Assembly (NCBI GenBank): GCA_021791195.1
Contig: JAJYXB010000019.1
Coordinates: 118,621-182,620 of the forward strand
Source: Actinomycetes bacterium
Lineage (GTDB): Bacteria > Actinomycetota > Thermoleophilia > BMS3ABIN01
Reading direction: 5' to 3'
Length of the DNA: 64,000 nt
The notes under the pieces: model-generated
Databases searched by the model: none
Seen by the model: only the letters and a program-made list of their open reading frames with translations
What the model was told of the DNA's origin: nothing
Translations under genes and position numbers: made by a program
Shown here: positions 45,184-53,645 of the stretch, piece after piece
How positions within the stretch are numbered: position 1 is the first letter of the stretch
How the letters are laid out: every line of letters begins with the position of its first letter

Positions 45184-46848
45184 TCAGACCACATGACTGA
45201 TACCCAGCCGCTCGGCGATCTCCCTGTCGGCGACGCCGAGGGCGTCGGACATGCCGATCGGCAGCTCGGTGCTTCGGCCCAGCGGCGCGAAGATCTTGCG
45301 CAGCTCCACGTCGGCGCTCTTGAATACCTCTACCACGCGCTCGGCCACCTTGTCGGGGTCGAGCCGGCGGTAGAGCTTGGGGTCCTGCGTGGTGATGCCG
45401 CGCGGGCAGCGGCCAGTATTGCACAGATTGCAGCGGTTGTACTCGTCGCCGAAGCACCAGGCGGCGGCCTGCATGATGTGCTTGCCCGTGTCCACCGCAG
45501 AGGCGCCCAGCATGATCATGGCGGCGGCGTTGGCCGCCAGGTTGCCGGTCTTGCCCATACCGCCGGCGGCGATCAGCGGCAGCTCGTTCTGCTTGCCCTG
45601 CGCCACCAGGTCGAGGTAACAGTCGCGGATGTTGGACGCGATCGGATGCCCCATCTTGTCCATGGAAACGTTGTAGGCGGCGCCGGTGCCGCCGTCCTCG
45701 CCGTCGATACACAGCGCGCCGGCGTACGGATTGCGCGCCAGGTTGTTGAGCACCGCCATCGCCGTCTTGGTGCCGGATATCTTGGGATAGACCGGCACGC
45801 GGAAGCCCCAGGCCATCGACATCGACTGGATCATCTTGGCGACGGCTTCCTCGATGGAATACTTGGTCTGGTGCGTCGGCGGCGAGGCCAGGTCGACGAA
45901 CTCGGGCACGCCGCGGATCTGGGCGATCAGCTTCAAAACCTTGTAGGCCATCAGCAATCCGCCATCGCCGGGCTTCGCCCCCTGACCGTACTTGATCTCG
46001 ATGGCGGCCGGATCCTCGGTCATCTCCGGAATGGCGTGCACGATCTCGTCCCAGCCGAAATAGCCGGAAGCGATCTGGAGGATGAAATATTTGGCGAAAC
46101 GGCTCTTTAAGAGGCGTGGCGGGATGCCGCCCTCACCGGTCGCCATCACCACAGGCATGCCTTCCACTTCATTCAGGTAGGCAACGCCCATCGCCAGCCC
46201 CTCCCACATGTGCGGCGAGAGAGCGCCGATGCTCATGCTGCCGATGCGGATGGGGTAGATCTCGCGCACCGGCGGGATGAAACCGTCGCCGCCGGCCTGG
46301 CTGACCAGCAGCCAGTCGCCGCGCCGCTTCAGCGGCAGCGCTTCCGCCGGCAGGTTGCGTCCCAGCAGGGTGCGGATGCGGAATTCATGCCGGCCGGCAT
46401 CCAGCGCCGGATCGGTGAGCATCGAGATCCGCGTAAATTTAAGTTGATCCACAGTCGAAGGCGTGGGATCGTTGCGCCGGCCGCCGCGGCGGAAGGGCAC
46501 GCCGCCCCTGTTCTTGTAGGTGAGAAACTTGTTGCGCTCGTTGTACTCCGGCTCGATCGCCTCATTGGGGCAGACCAGCGTGCAGGAGCCGCAACCGGTG
46601 CAGTAACGGTCGATGTCGGTCACCTGCCGGACGACATGCACGACCTCGCGCTGCGCCTGGGGGTTGGGCACGCCGCCTTCGGAGAACACCCGCCGGTGCA
46701 CATGCGGCGCCGCCTCGATGGCATTCACCGGGCAGACCGCCGTGCAGCGGCCACAGCGGGTGCAGCGGTCGTCGCGCCAGCGGATGATATATGGGAACTC
46801 CCGCAGCGAGAGCTCATGATTCTGGTCTAGTCTGGTTGCCGGTTTCAT
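45184..46848 (-). CDS. gltB: Glutamate synthase FMN subunit, archaeal type with ferredoxin domain
   Basis: 554 residues. N-terminal two 4Fe-4S motifs (CTRCGRCTAVCP, CTGCGSCTLVCP; about 32-120), then the FMN-binding TIM barrel with the ATGEGG, KYGQGAKPG, and DGEDGGTGAA motifs and the 3Fe-4S cysteines CNLCNTGRCPRGI. It makes glutamate from 2-oxoglutarate and the ammonia channelled from the separate amidotransferase. The ferredoxin domain suggests reduced ferredoxin can be the donor. Confidence 0.95.
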   Translation of the reverse strand: MKPATRLDQNHELSLREFPYIIRWRDDRCTRCGRCTAVCPVNAIEAAPHVHRRVFSEGGVPNPQAQREVVHVVRQVTDIDRYCTGCGSCTLVCPNEAIEPEYNERNKFLTYKNRGGVPFRRGGRRNDPTPSTVDQLKFTRISMLTDPALDAGRHEFRIRTLLGRNLPAEALPLKRRGDWLLVSQAGGDGFIPPVREIYPIRIGSMSIGALSPHMWEGLAMGVAYLNEVEGMPVVMATGEGGIPPRLLKSRFAKYFILQIASGYFGWDEIVHAIPEMTEDPAAIEIKYGQGAKPGDGGLLMAYKVLKLIAQIRGVPEFVDLASPPTHQTKYSIEEAVAKMIQSMSMAWGFRVPVYPKISGTKTAMAVLNNLARNPYAGALCIDGEDGGTGAAYNVSMDKMGHPIASNIRDCYLDLVAQGKQNELPLIAAGGMGKTGNLAANAAAMIMLGASAVDTGKHIMQAAAWCFGDEYNRCNLCNTGRCPRGITTQDPKLYRRLDPDKVAERVVEVFKSADVELRKIFAPLGRSTELPIGMSDALGVADREIAERLGISHVV

Positions 46849-46856
46849 ATCAGTCC

Positions 46857-46942
46857 GGGGACGTTCCTTTCCTAACGTTCCTAATTTTCCATCAATAATT
46901 ACTACTTTATAATTTTGGGAACGTTAGGAAAGGAACGTCCCC
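46857..46942. repeat. REP-like family 1: perfect 25-bp inverted repeat
   Basis: Arms 46857-46881 and 46918-46942 (starting GGGGACGTTCCTTTCC) pair perfectly around a 36-nt, A/T-rich loop. The right arm and part of the loop encode the last 14 or so residues of the amidotransferase gene. Confidence 0.8.
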
Positions 46943-48053
46943 GCAGCTGGTTCCAGCGGATCATCTCACCCGCACCGGGAGAGATGATCGCCATGTCGTA
47001 CTTCATCGGCGAGAAGTCACTGGTCCGGTCACGGTCGGGGATAGCCTCGTCCAGACCGCATTCCTCGCTCATCAGCGCATACTTGCCGGGCACGCCGCCG
47101 ACGATGCCGGGCCTGAGCTTCTTGGCGTCCTGCACCATGAATACGGAACCGTCGGGCGTGAAACCGATGACGCAGTTGGGCCCGTCAATGCACAGCGGCC
47201 GCAGCGACCGCCGGATCAGCCTCAGCGCCTCCCCATCCTTCCGGGAATCGATTTCCTTTTCCGACAGCGGCGTTATCACATCCTTGTAATATGTCAAGGG
47301 ATAACCCAGCTGCCGCTGCGTGTAGTGCAGGATGTGCGCGAACACCTCCGAATCGGAATTGTAGCCCATGTAGCCGGGGAAGCCGCGGCTGGTGAGGAAC
47401 TCCATGATCGGCACGAAAGCAGTGTTCTCGCCGTTGGTCATCGTGCAGTACCCCTGCAGGAAAAAAGGATGGCAGGCGTACAGGTAGATGTCATAGTTGG
47501 TGTTCTGGCGGCCCTGGGCCAGGATGACTTTCGCCTGGAGCGAACCGTCATCGAGATTGAAGAAATGGCCCAGATCCAGCGGGTCGCCCACTTCCTTGAG
47601 CGTGACGATATCGGGATAGAACGAGAAGGCGAAAATCGACTCCTCCTCCTCTCCCAGCTCGCGCAGCGCCAGACGCGTCTTGAGCAGCAGCTCCTCCTGC
47701 GTCGCCTGCGACCGGTCACGGAACAGCTGTGGATACTGGTAGACCTTGGCGAAGTAATGATCGCGGCGGCCGGTCTCCGGCTCGGGCGCCGACTCATCAA
47801 TGTTCGGCTGCCACATGTGGACCTCTTCGAAGCCCTGGGCATACATATAATTGTCGAGGTCGCGCATGCCCTCCGACGAAGCGATGCCCGAAAAGATCGG
47901 CAGCCCCTTGAATTTTTCAAACTCGCCGCCCAGGTCCTTCAGGACCAGGCCCAGGCCGGAGCCGTCGTGGCCTTCCTTCATCGTGTTGAGGGCCATGACG
48001 TTCTCCATGGGCGAAAAATATTCAGATGATGTGATGGCGCTAAGTCGGCACAT
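46902..48053 (-). CDS. Class II glutamine amidotransferase subunit of glutamate synthase
   Basis: 383 residues. The mature protein would start with the nucleophile Cys2 (MCRLSAITS), as in Ntn-type amidotransferases; it hydrolyses glutamine and passes ammonia to the FMN subunit. This corresponds to the N-terminal domain of classical GltB, here a separate gene (archaeal GltA1-like). The C-terminal dozen residues (GRSFPNVPKIIK) are read from an inserted repeat, so the original end was replaced. An operator-like site lies about 245 bp upstream. Confidence 0.88.
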   Translation of the reverse strand: MCRLSAITSSEYFSPMENVMALNTMKEGHDGSGLGLVLKDLGGEFEKFKGLPIFSGIASSEGMRDLDNYMYAQGFEEVHMWQPNIDESAPEPETGRRDHYFAKVYQYPQLFRDRSQATQEELLLKTRLALRELGEEEESIFAFSFYPDIVTLKEVGDPLDLGHFFNLDDGSLQAKVILAQGRQNTNYDIYLYACHPFFLQGYCTMTNGENTAFVPIMEFLTSRGFPGYMGYNSDSEVFAHILHYTQRQLGYPLTYYKDVITPLSEKEIDSRKDGEALRLIRRSLRPLCIDGPNCVIGFTPDGSVFMVQDAKKLRPGIVGGVPGKYALMSEECGLDEAIPDRDRTSDFSPMKYDMAIISPGAGEMIRWNQLRGRSFPNVPKIIK

Positions 48054-48296
48054 GATCTGTCACCTGTCTGCCTGACGGCGGCCACCGGCCGCGTCGTGCT
48101 GCTAACAAAAAAGCGGAATTTCCTAAAGGAAGGACTTCCTCCGGGAGCACCGGAACCGGTGTCCGCCTTTAATTATACAATAAGCCTGCGCCGCTCAAAG
48201 CCCGCGGGCGCCTGGCCACCCTGCCCGCCGCCAGGCTCCCGCCCGGTAGCGCACAGGTCGCTTATTATTGCATAATGACGCCTGATTGGCACCGCG

Positions 48297-48315
48297 TTTG
48301 TACAGTTGGAGTAAA
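48297..48315 (-). promoter_or_regulatory. Operator-like site of the glutamate synthase operon
   Basis: TTTGTACAGTTGGAGTAAA (plus-strand reading) lies between the pucR stop and the amidotransferase start. It matches the sites at 17038 and 50030. The following 240 bp to the start (48054-48296) hold an A/T-rich TTATTATTGCATAATG stretch (about 48262-48277), a probable -10 area, and no gene. Confidence 0.5.
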
Positions 48316-48335
48316 AGCCCGCGCCGGGACGGGAG

Positions 48336-50018
48336 TCAGCGCCGGAGCAGCCGCATCGCTTTCAGGCCGAAGCCGAGCTTCTCCTGGTCGTCGCTGCGGT
48401 GCACATCCAGGCCGGTGAGGTCGTTGATGCGCCCCAGCCGGTAGCGGATGGTATGCCGGTGGGTAAAGAGCGCGTCGGCGGTGGAAGCGACGCTGCGGTC
48501 ATTGGCCAGGTAGGCCTCCAGCGTGCCGACGAGGTCGGTGTTGTGCTTGCGGTCGTATTCCTCCACGCGGGCGATGGTCTCACCATAAAAGTTGCGCACC
48601 TCTTCCGGATCCTCTTCCAGCGCGCCCAGCAGCAGCTTGTAGACGCCCATGTCATCGTAGGTGACGATGGCGGCGGTCTCCCCCAGCCGCTGGCTCACCT
48701 GCAGGGCGGATTGCGCCTCGCGGTAGGCGCGCCGGGTCTCCGCGGGACCGGCGTGAAAACGCCCGAGGCCGATGGACACGGTCAGGTCCGGCAGCAGCTC
48801 CCTGCAGGTCTGCCGAATCAGGGCGGCGGTTGACTTGGCTACCGACATCAGTTTTTCCCCGCCATCGCCAAGCGGCGGCAGAAAGGCGATGACGTTATCG
48901 CTCTTGGGCGTCAGCAGCGCGTTCTGATGATATGAGCGGATCACCTGCTTGACGCCGCTGAAAAACCGGTTCTTGATTTGCTGCACTTCCTGCTCCTTCA
49001 GCTTCCGGCCGGAGACGTAGTCGCCGAAGGAATCGATGTCGGCGATCAGCACCAGACAGCCGTGGCTCAGGTCGCCACCGAGGAAGCTGGCCCGCTGCAG
49101 GATCGCCGGCCCGGAATCGAACTCGCCCGCCAGCAGGTCGTCGACAAAGTCGCCGCGCAAGCGCGTCTCCGCCTCCAGTCGCGCCAGCTCGCGCCCCATC
49201 GCCACGGCAGCCACCGTGGCGGCGCTCTCCAGCGCCACCAGGTCCATGTCGTTAAACGGCGCCCCGGATTCGAAGCTGGAGACGTAGCCCTGGACGTCGC
49301 GGCTGACGGTGATCGGCACCGTGATCGCCGCGGGATACTCGCTGTCGGCATCGAGCGGGATGCGCTGATAGCGCTGCGTGCGGCCGCGCGCCTCCACCCG
49401 CCTCCGCGCCGGCTCCATATGCCTTAATGCAATAAACTTGTCAACCATCCCGGTGCCGGCGTCCGCAGGCACCGATCTGGCCAGGATTTCGTGGAAAGCG
49501 TCCTCGAGGACGACCGGCAGGCCCAGCAGCTCCGCGGTGGTGTCGGCGATCGACTGCCAGCCGCCGCCGTCGATGACCACGTCCAGCAACCGCCGGTGGA
49601 TCTCCTGCGAGCGCCTCAGCAGCGAAACGTGTTCGCCCACGATGCGCTCCGAGATCTCGGCGATGATGTGTGTCCAGCGAACCTCGTCGGGGATCTCGAC
49701 GATGGGGAAATGATGGCGGTTGCCCAGCGCGACCAGCTCCGGCGCCACTGTTTTGACAAACCGCCCAGGCTTGACCAGCAACCCGGCCGCGCCGGATTTG
49801 ATGATCTTGCGGGTGAACTCCACCTGCGCCTCAGGATCCTGGGCCGCGGCGAAAAAAGTCGAGAGCACCAGCTCGCCGCCGGTGAGCCAGTCGCCGATGT
49901 CCGGAACCTCGCCCACAGTCACCTGCGAGACTTCCCGGTCCAGACCCTTGCGCCCCGCCAGCAGCCTGGCGTCCTCCAGCAAAGGGAGTTTAATGATCTC
50001 TGAAACGCGCAATCCCAC
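48336..50018 (-). CDS. PucR-family transcriptional regulator
   Basis: 560 residues. N-terminal PucR ligand-type domain (about 5-125, with LDREVSQVTVGEVPDIGDWL), a GAF-like middle (about 145-275), a degenerate GGDEF-like part (about 305-440) and the C-terminal HTH_30 domain (about 490-555, HRHTIRYRLGRINDLTGLD). PucR proteins control nitrogen-compound use in many bacteria. It sits directly upstream of the glutamate synthase operon, and two copies of the TTTGTAC-type dyad lie at its own promoter, so it is the leading candidate for the regulator of that motif. Confidence 0.9.
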   Translation of the reverse strand: MGLRVSEIIKLPLLEDARLLAGRKGLDREVSQVTVGEVPDIGDWLTGGELVLSTFFAAAQDPEAQVEFTRKIIKSGAAGLLVKPGRFVKTVAPELVALGNRHHFPIVEIPDEVRWTHIIAEISERIVGEHVSLLRRSQEIHRRLLDVVIDGGGWQSIADTTAELLGLPVVLEDAFHEILARSVPADAGTGMVDKFIALRHMEPARRRVEARGRTQRYQRIPLDADSEYPAAITVPITVSRDVQGYVSSFESGAPFNDMDLVALESAATVAAVAMGRELARLEAETRLRGDFVDDLLAGEFDSGPAILQRASFLGGDLSHGCLVLIADIDSFGDYVSGRKLKEQEVQQIKNRFFSGVKQVIRSYHQNALLTPKSDNVIAFLPPLGDGGEKLMSVAKSTAALIRQTCRELLPDLTVSIGLGRFHAGPAETRRAYREAQSALQVSQRLGETAAIVTYDDMGVYKLLLGALEEDPEEVRNFYGETIARVEEYDRKHNTDLVGTLEAYLANDRSVASTADALFTHRHTIRYRLGRINDLTGLDVHRSDDQEKLGFGLKAMRLLRR

Positions 50019-50029
50019 GGTGCTCCTTT

Positions 50030-50155
50030 TTTGGACTTGTGGAGTAAATTGTCCTCAGCGGGCCGATTTCAATCAAATATTAGGCCCAAAGGACCGCACA
50101 AGCCCTGTCCCATTGTACAATAAAATTATGCTTTTTTTGTACATTGTGGACAAAG
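50030..50155 (-). promoter_or_regulatory. pucR promoter with two operator-like dyads
   Basis: TTTGGACTTGTGGAGTAAA (50030-50048) and TTTGTACATTGTGGACAAA (50136-50154, an imperfect palindrome with 7-bp half sites) flank a TTGTACAA palindrome (about 50113). On the minus strand TTGTCC and CATAAT are spaced 17 bp and overlap the distal dyad, so binding there would cover the -35 box. Confidence 0.55.
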
Positions 50156-50171
50156 AAGCTCTTGTCTGCGC

Positions 50172-50438
50172 TTATGAATCCTCGAACGGAAAGACCATCC
50201 TGATCGTCTTCACCTGCACGATGGTGCAATCGGTCTGCACCGGCCGCGAATCGGAAGAACGGCTGGTGCAGGTTGCCTGCGTCACCGGGATGAATTCGAC
50301 CTCGGGTGCGTTGAGGATGTCGGACACCCGCCCCTGGTGATTGCCCGGCTTCAGATGCACGTTGCCCTCGATCTCGTACTCGTCCGTGAGGATCTTCGCC
50401 CTGACGGGCTGCGTCTTGACCCTGGCGTCGGTCGCCAT
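50172..50438 (-). CDS. Small conserved hypothetical protein (DUF6812-like)
   Basis: 88 residues, mostly beta-strand in pattern (VRAKILTDEYEIEGNVHLKP, and TIRMVFPF at the end). It resembles small DUF6812-type proteins of anaerobes, function unknown. GGGGAGG lies upstream of the ATG. It precedes pucR on the same strand, with the operator region in between. Confidence 0.6.
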   Translation of the reverse strand: MATDARVKTQPVRAKILTDEYEIEGNVHLKPGNHQGRVSDILNAPEVEFIPVTQATCTSRSSDSRPVQTDCTIVQVKTIRMVFPFEDS

Positions 50439-50539
50439 TTGCGGTCACCTCCCCTCGATGTGAGTCTAGCCCCGAAAACCGCGCATATTATCGGGAAATG
50501 CAGCTGAGAACTTGACAGCCCAGCCAGCCAGAGACATGA

Positions 50540-52570
50540 CTATCCCACCACATGAAACAGCTGGTTAACAAGCCCGCCGGCCAAAACCGCCAGCGTGACC
50601 GTGAAAAGGCTGATGGCCGCGGCCCCTTTCCAGCCCAGCTCTTTGCCCAGCACCGCAACGGTGGCGGCGCAGGGGATGTAGATGGCCGTCACCAGCGCGA
50701 AGACGAACAGCTGCGAGTTGGTCATAATCAGGTTGAGGTTATGCTCCACGCCGGCGCCGGCGCCCATGGCGATCGCCAGGGTCACCAGCAGCTGCAGGGC
50801 CAGCTCCTTGCGCAGCACACCCATAACCAGCGCCAGGCCGGCTACCGGCGGCAGGCCCATCCACGTCTCCACCACCGGCGACAGCGGCCGCACCAGGTCG
50901 AACAGGTAGCCGCTTTGGTAAAGCGCGCCCAGCCCCAGGCTGCCGATGGCGATGATCGGCGCCGCCATCATCACGAACGCCTTGAAGCGGAACCAGGTCT
51001 TTTTGAGCATGGTTTTAAGATGCGGCCGGCGGAAGGAGAACATCTCCATCACCAGCCCGGTCGACTCCCCCGGCATGATCTTGTTCAGCCCCAGGCCGGC
51101 CAGCACCCAGATCACCATGACGATCAGATAAAGGCCAAGCGCCGCCTGCCAGCCGGCATAGAAAGCGACGGCGCCGAAGATCACCGCCGTACGGGCGCTG
51201 CACGGCACCAGAGCGATCAGTGTCCCGGCAAGCAGGCGCTCCCGCCTGGTGGTCAGCACCCGCGTACCGATGATCGCCGGCACATTGCAGCCCGCGCCGG
51301 CGACGATGGGGATCATCGCCCGGCCGTGCAGGCCGAATTTATGCATGACCGAGTCGGTGAGGAAGGCGACGGAGTTCAGGTAGCCGGTATCCTCCAGAAA
51401 GGCCAGCACAAAGTAGAACACCAGCACGAAGGGGACACCGATGGTAAGAGCTGCTTCAAATCCCTGCGGGATCCACATCAGCGAGCGGCTGACGGCATTG
51501 TCGCCGATCATCGCGAACAGTCCGCTTTGCAGCGGCGGCACGACATAGACTTCCCAGATGTCGCTGAGCACATTTGCCAGATTGTTGCCGGCGAAATACA
51601 TCAGCACGAAAATGAAGGCCAGTATCGCCAGCAGGATGGGAACACCGCTGACCGGCCCGGTGGTATAACGCCACAAGCGTTCACCCAGGTTCTGCTGCGG
51701 CTGAGCCGCAGAGGTGCTTTCCACTTCCTCGGCAATGGCCGCGGCCAGCAGGTGCCGCTCACCGGCGACGCGGCTGCCAGACGGCTGGCCGTGCTCCTCG
51801 GAGATCCGCTGCCGCAGCTTCGCGGCCAGTTCCAGCAACCGCTGCCAGCCCTGCATCGATGCCGCGATCTCCACGAATTCGGGATCGTTCTCCAGCAGCA
51901 GCAGCGCCATCGCCCGGTGCGGCAGCCCGTAGGGCTCCTCCACGCCGGAGACAGCGATGGCGGCGGTCAGCTCGCCAATGACTCTTTCCACGTCGCGGCC
52001 GAAGGTCAGGTTGGGTGGCTCCGGTTTTTTGCGCGTGCGGGCGACGCGCTCGGCCGCCAGCACCAGCTCGTCGAGCCCTTCGCCGCGGTTGGCCACCGTG
52101 GGGATGACCGGCGCCCCCAGGTGCGCTGAAAGCCTGTCGATGTCGATGTCGCGTCCCTGGCGCCGCAACAGATCCAGCACGTTGAGGGCGATGACGAGCG
52201 GATAGCCCAGTTCGAGGAACTGCAACACCATATACAGGTTGCGCGAAAGGTTGGTGGCGTCGACGACCATGATAACGGCATCGGGATTGCCGTCCAGCAC
52301 ACCCTGGCGCGCCACCCACTGGTCCTCGGAGACCGCGCCGAGCGCGTAGGTGCCGGGCAGGTCGATGATGCCGATGCGGGTGCCGTTCTGGGAGGTGACG
52401 GCCATGTTGATCTCGACGGTCTTGCCGGGATAGTTGGCCGTGTCCACCCCCATCCCCGTCAGGCTGTTGAAGATGCTCGACTTGCCCACGTTGGGGTTGC
52501 CGGCCAGCGCGATCGTCAGATCGGTCTCGCCGCGCAGCTTGTGGATCGCGCTATGGCAGGAAAATTGCAC
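50540..52570 (-). CDS. feoB: Ferrous iron transport protein FeoB
   Basis: 676 residues. N-terminal G-domain with G1 GNPNVGKSS (about residues 24-32), G3 DLPGTYALG, G4 NVLD; a helical spacer; then eight or so membrane helices including the two Gate motifs (GAGCNVPAIIGTR and the later GCAATVAVL-type region). It imports Fe(II), expected in an anoxic cell with a high demand for iron (nitrogenase, ferredoxins). It starts 36 bp after the DtxR gene; no separate feoA is present. Confidence 0.95.
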   Translation of the reverse strand: MQFSCHSAIHKLRGETDLTIALAGNPNVGKSSIFNSLTGMGVDTANYPGKTVEINMAVTSQNGTRIGIIDLPGTYALGAVSEDQWVARQGVLDGNPDAVIMVVDATNLSRNLYMVLQFLELGYPLVIALNVLDLLRRQGRDIDIDRLSAHLGAPVIPTVANRGEGLDELVLAAERVARTRKKPEPPNLTFGRDVERVIGELTAAIAVSGVEEPYGLPHRAMALLLLENDPEFVEIAASMQGWQRLLELAAKLRQRISEEHGQPSGSRVAGERHLLAAAIAEEVESTSAAQPQQNLGERLWRYTTGPVSGVPILLAILAFIFVLMYFAGNNLANVLSDIWEVYVVPPLQSGLFAMIGDNAVSRSLMWIPQGFEAALTIGVPFVLVFYFVLAFLEDTGYLNSVAFLTDSVMHKFGLHGRAMIPIVAGAGCNVPAIIGTRVLTTRRERLLAGTLIALVPCSARTAVIFGAVAFYAGWQAALGLYLIVMVIWVLAGLGLNKIMPGESTGLVMEMFSFRRPHLKTMLKKTWFRFKAFVMMAAPIIAIGSLGLGALYQSGYLFDLVRPLSPVVETWMGLPPVAGLALVMGVLRKELALQLLVTLAIAMGAGAGVEHNLNLIMTNSQLFVFALVTAIYIPCAATVAVLGKELGWKGAAAISLFTVTLAVLAGGLVNQLFHVVG

Positions 52571-52605
52571 CCGTGAAACTCACTCTCGTATCGCCGCCGG
52601 CCAGT

Positions 52606-53271
52606 TTACTTGCTGCCCTTGACCATGATCTTGGAGGCGACTTCCTGGCCCAGCGCGTACTGGCTGCCCGCGACCCTGACCAGCATGGGTCCCTTGAAGG
52701 GGGCGATCTCCTTGACCTTGACGCGCGCGTCGGGGAACAGACCCAGCGTGGCCAGATACTGCAGCAGCTTCGGCTCCTCTTCGGTGACGCGTTCGATGAC
52801 GCCTTCGTCGCCCACACACAGCTGCGACAGCGGCACCGCATCGCGGTCGCGCTGCCTGGCTTTCTTCGTGCCCGGGATCGGGAAACCATGGGGACATGTC
52901 TCGGGGTTGCCGAGGATCTGGGCGAGCTTCTCCTCCACTTGCGGACTCATGGCATGCTCCAGCCGGCAGGCTTCCTCATGTACCTCGCCCCAGTCCAGCC
53001 CGAGAACATCCGTAAGAAAGCGCTCCCAGAGGCGGTGGCGCCGCACCAGCGATTCCGCCGTCTCGTTGCCTTTCCGGGTCAGCTGCACTCCCTCACGGCG
53101 GCTGACCTTGACGAAGCCGTTCTCGGTCAGGCGCCTGAGCATGTCGGCTACCGTCGGCGGCGAAACATTCATCCGCTCGGCCAGACGCGCCGCTATTACC
53201 TGTCCCTCCAGGGACATCTTGTAGATTGCCTCAAGGTATTCCTCAACTGCGGGGGTGATCGCATTAGGCAT
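52606..53271 (-). CDS. DtxR/IdeR-family metal-dependent regulator with C-terminal FeoA domain
   Basis: 221 residues. Winged helix (about 5-65, AARLAERMNVSPPTVADML), the dimerisation and metal domain with the HRLWERFL, EHAMSP and CPHG motifs (about 80-140), and a C-terminal FeoA/SH3-like domain (about 150-218). It should repress iron uptake when iron is sufficient and is encoded directly upstream of feoB, presumably its target and its own operon. Selectivity for iron over manganese is inferred only from this position. Confidence 0.92.
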   Translation of the reverse strand: MPNAITPAVEEYLEAIYKMSLEGQVIAARLAERMNVSPPTVADMLRRLTENGFVKVSRREGVQLTRKGNETAESLVRRHRLWERFLTDVLGLDWGEVHEEACRLEHAMSPQVEEKLAQILGNPETCPHGFPIPGTKKARQRDRDAVPLSQLCVGDEGVIERVTEEEPKLLQYLATLGLFPDARVKVKEIAPFKGPMLVRVAGSQYALGQEVASKIMVKGSK

Positions 53272-53280
53272 ACTGCCCCT

Positions 53281-53374
53281 CCTCGAGTAAATTTGTCACT
53301 TAATCCGAATAAAATTTGTCGCCCAAAAATAGTTAGGCTAGTATTATAGTAAATAGTCGAATCACCTAATGCAA
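53281..53374 (-). promoter_or_regulatory. Promoter region of the dtxR-feoB operon
   Basis: Very A/T-rich. On the minus strand TATAAT (about 53343-53348) is flanked by TTAGG and CCTAA elements about 33 bp apart (plus-strand TTAGGCTA near 53334), and two direct GACAAATTT copies lie closer to the gene. TTAGGCTA is a half-site of DtxR-type iron boxes, but no full 19-bp box is present. Confidence 0.4.
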
Positions 53375-53537
53375 GGGGGACGTTGCTTTCCTAGAGTTCC
53401 TAAATTATGCAAGTTGGATGGTTTTGCCCGGAGAGATGCCTTCTATTCCTGAAGAACCGGGAACGAACCTTCAGGCATAGTGCAATGCCAGCGAGGGGAC
53501 GCAGCAAAGTTGGAACTTTAGGAAAGCAACGTCCCCC
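53375..53537. repeat. REP-like family 1, widely spaced inverted pair
   Basis: Left arm 53375-53400 (GGGGGACGTTGCTTTCC...) and right arm 53512-53537 are complementary in 25 of 26 positions, with about 110 bp between them. The interior holds no gene. Confidence 0.75.
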
Positions 53538-53579
53538 GGAGTTCACGTCCCTCGGAGTTCAGTCGGAAGCGGCACAGGT

Positions 53580-53585
53580 TATAAT
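53580..53585 (+). promoter_or_regulatory. -10 box upstream of the PHP phosphatase
   Basis: A perfect TATAAT 60 bp before the chosen start; the -35 region is weak. Confidence 0.45.
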
Positions 53586-53645
53586 TAGGGTTCCGGCCAG
53601 AGCCGGCTTGGCGGGATGATGTTCGCGAACGAACGGGAGTGCTGC

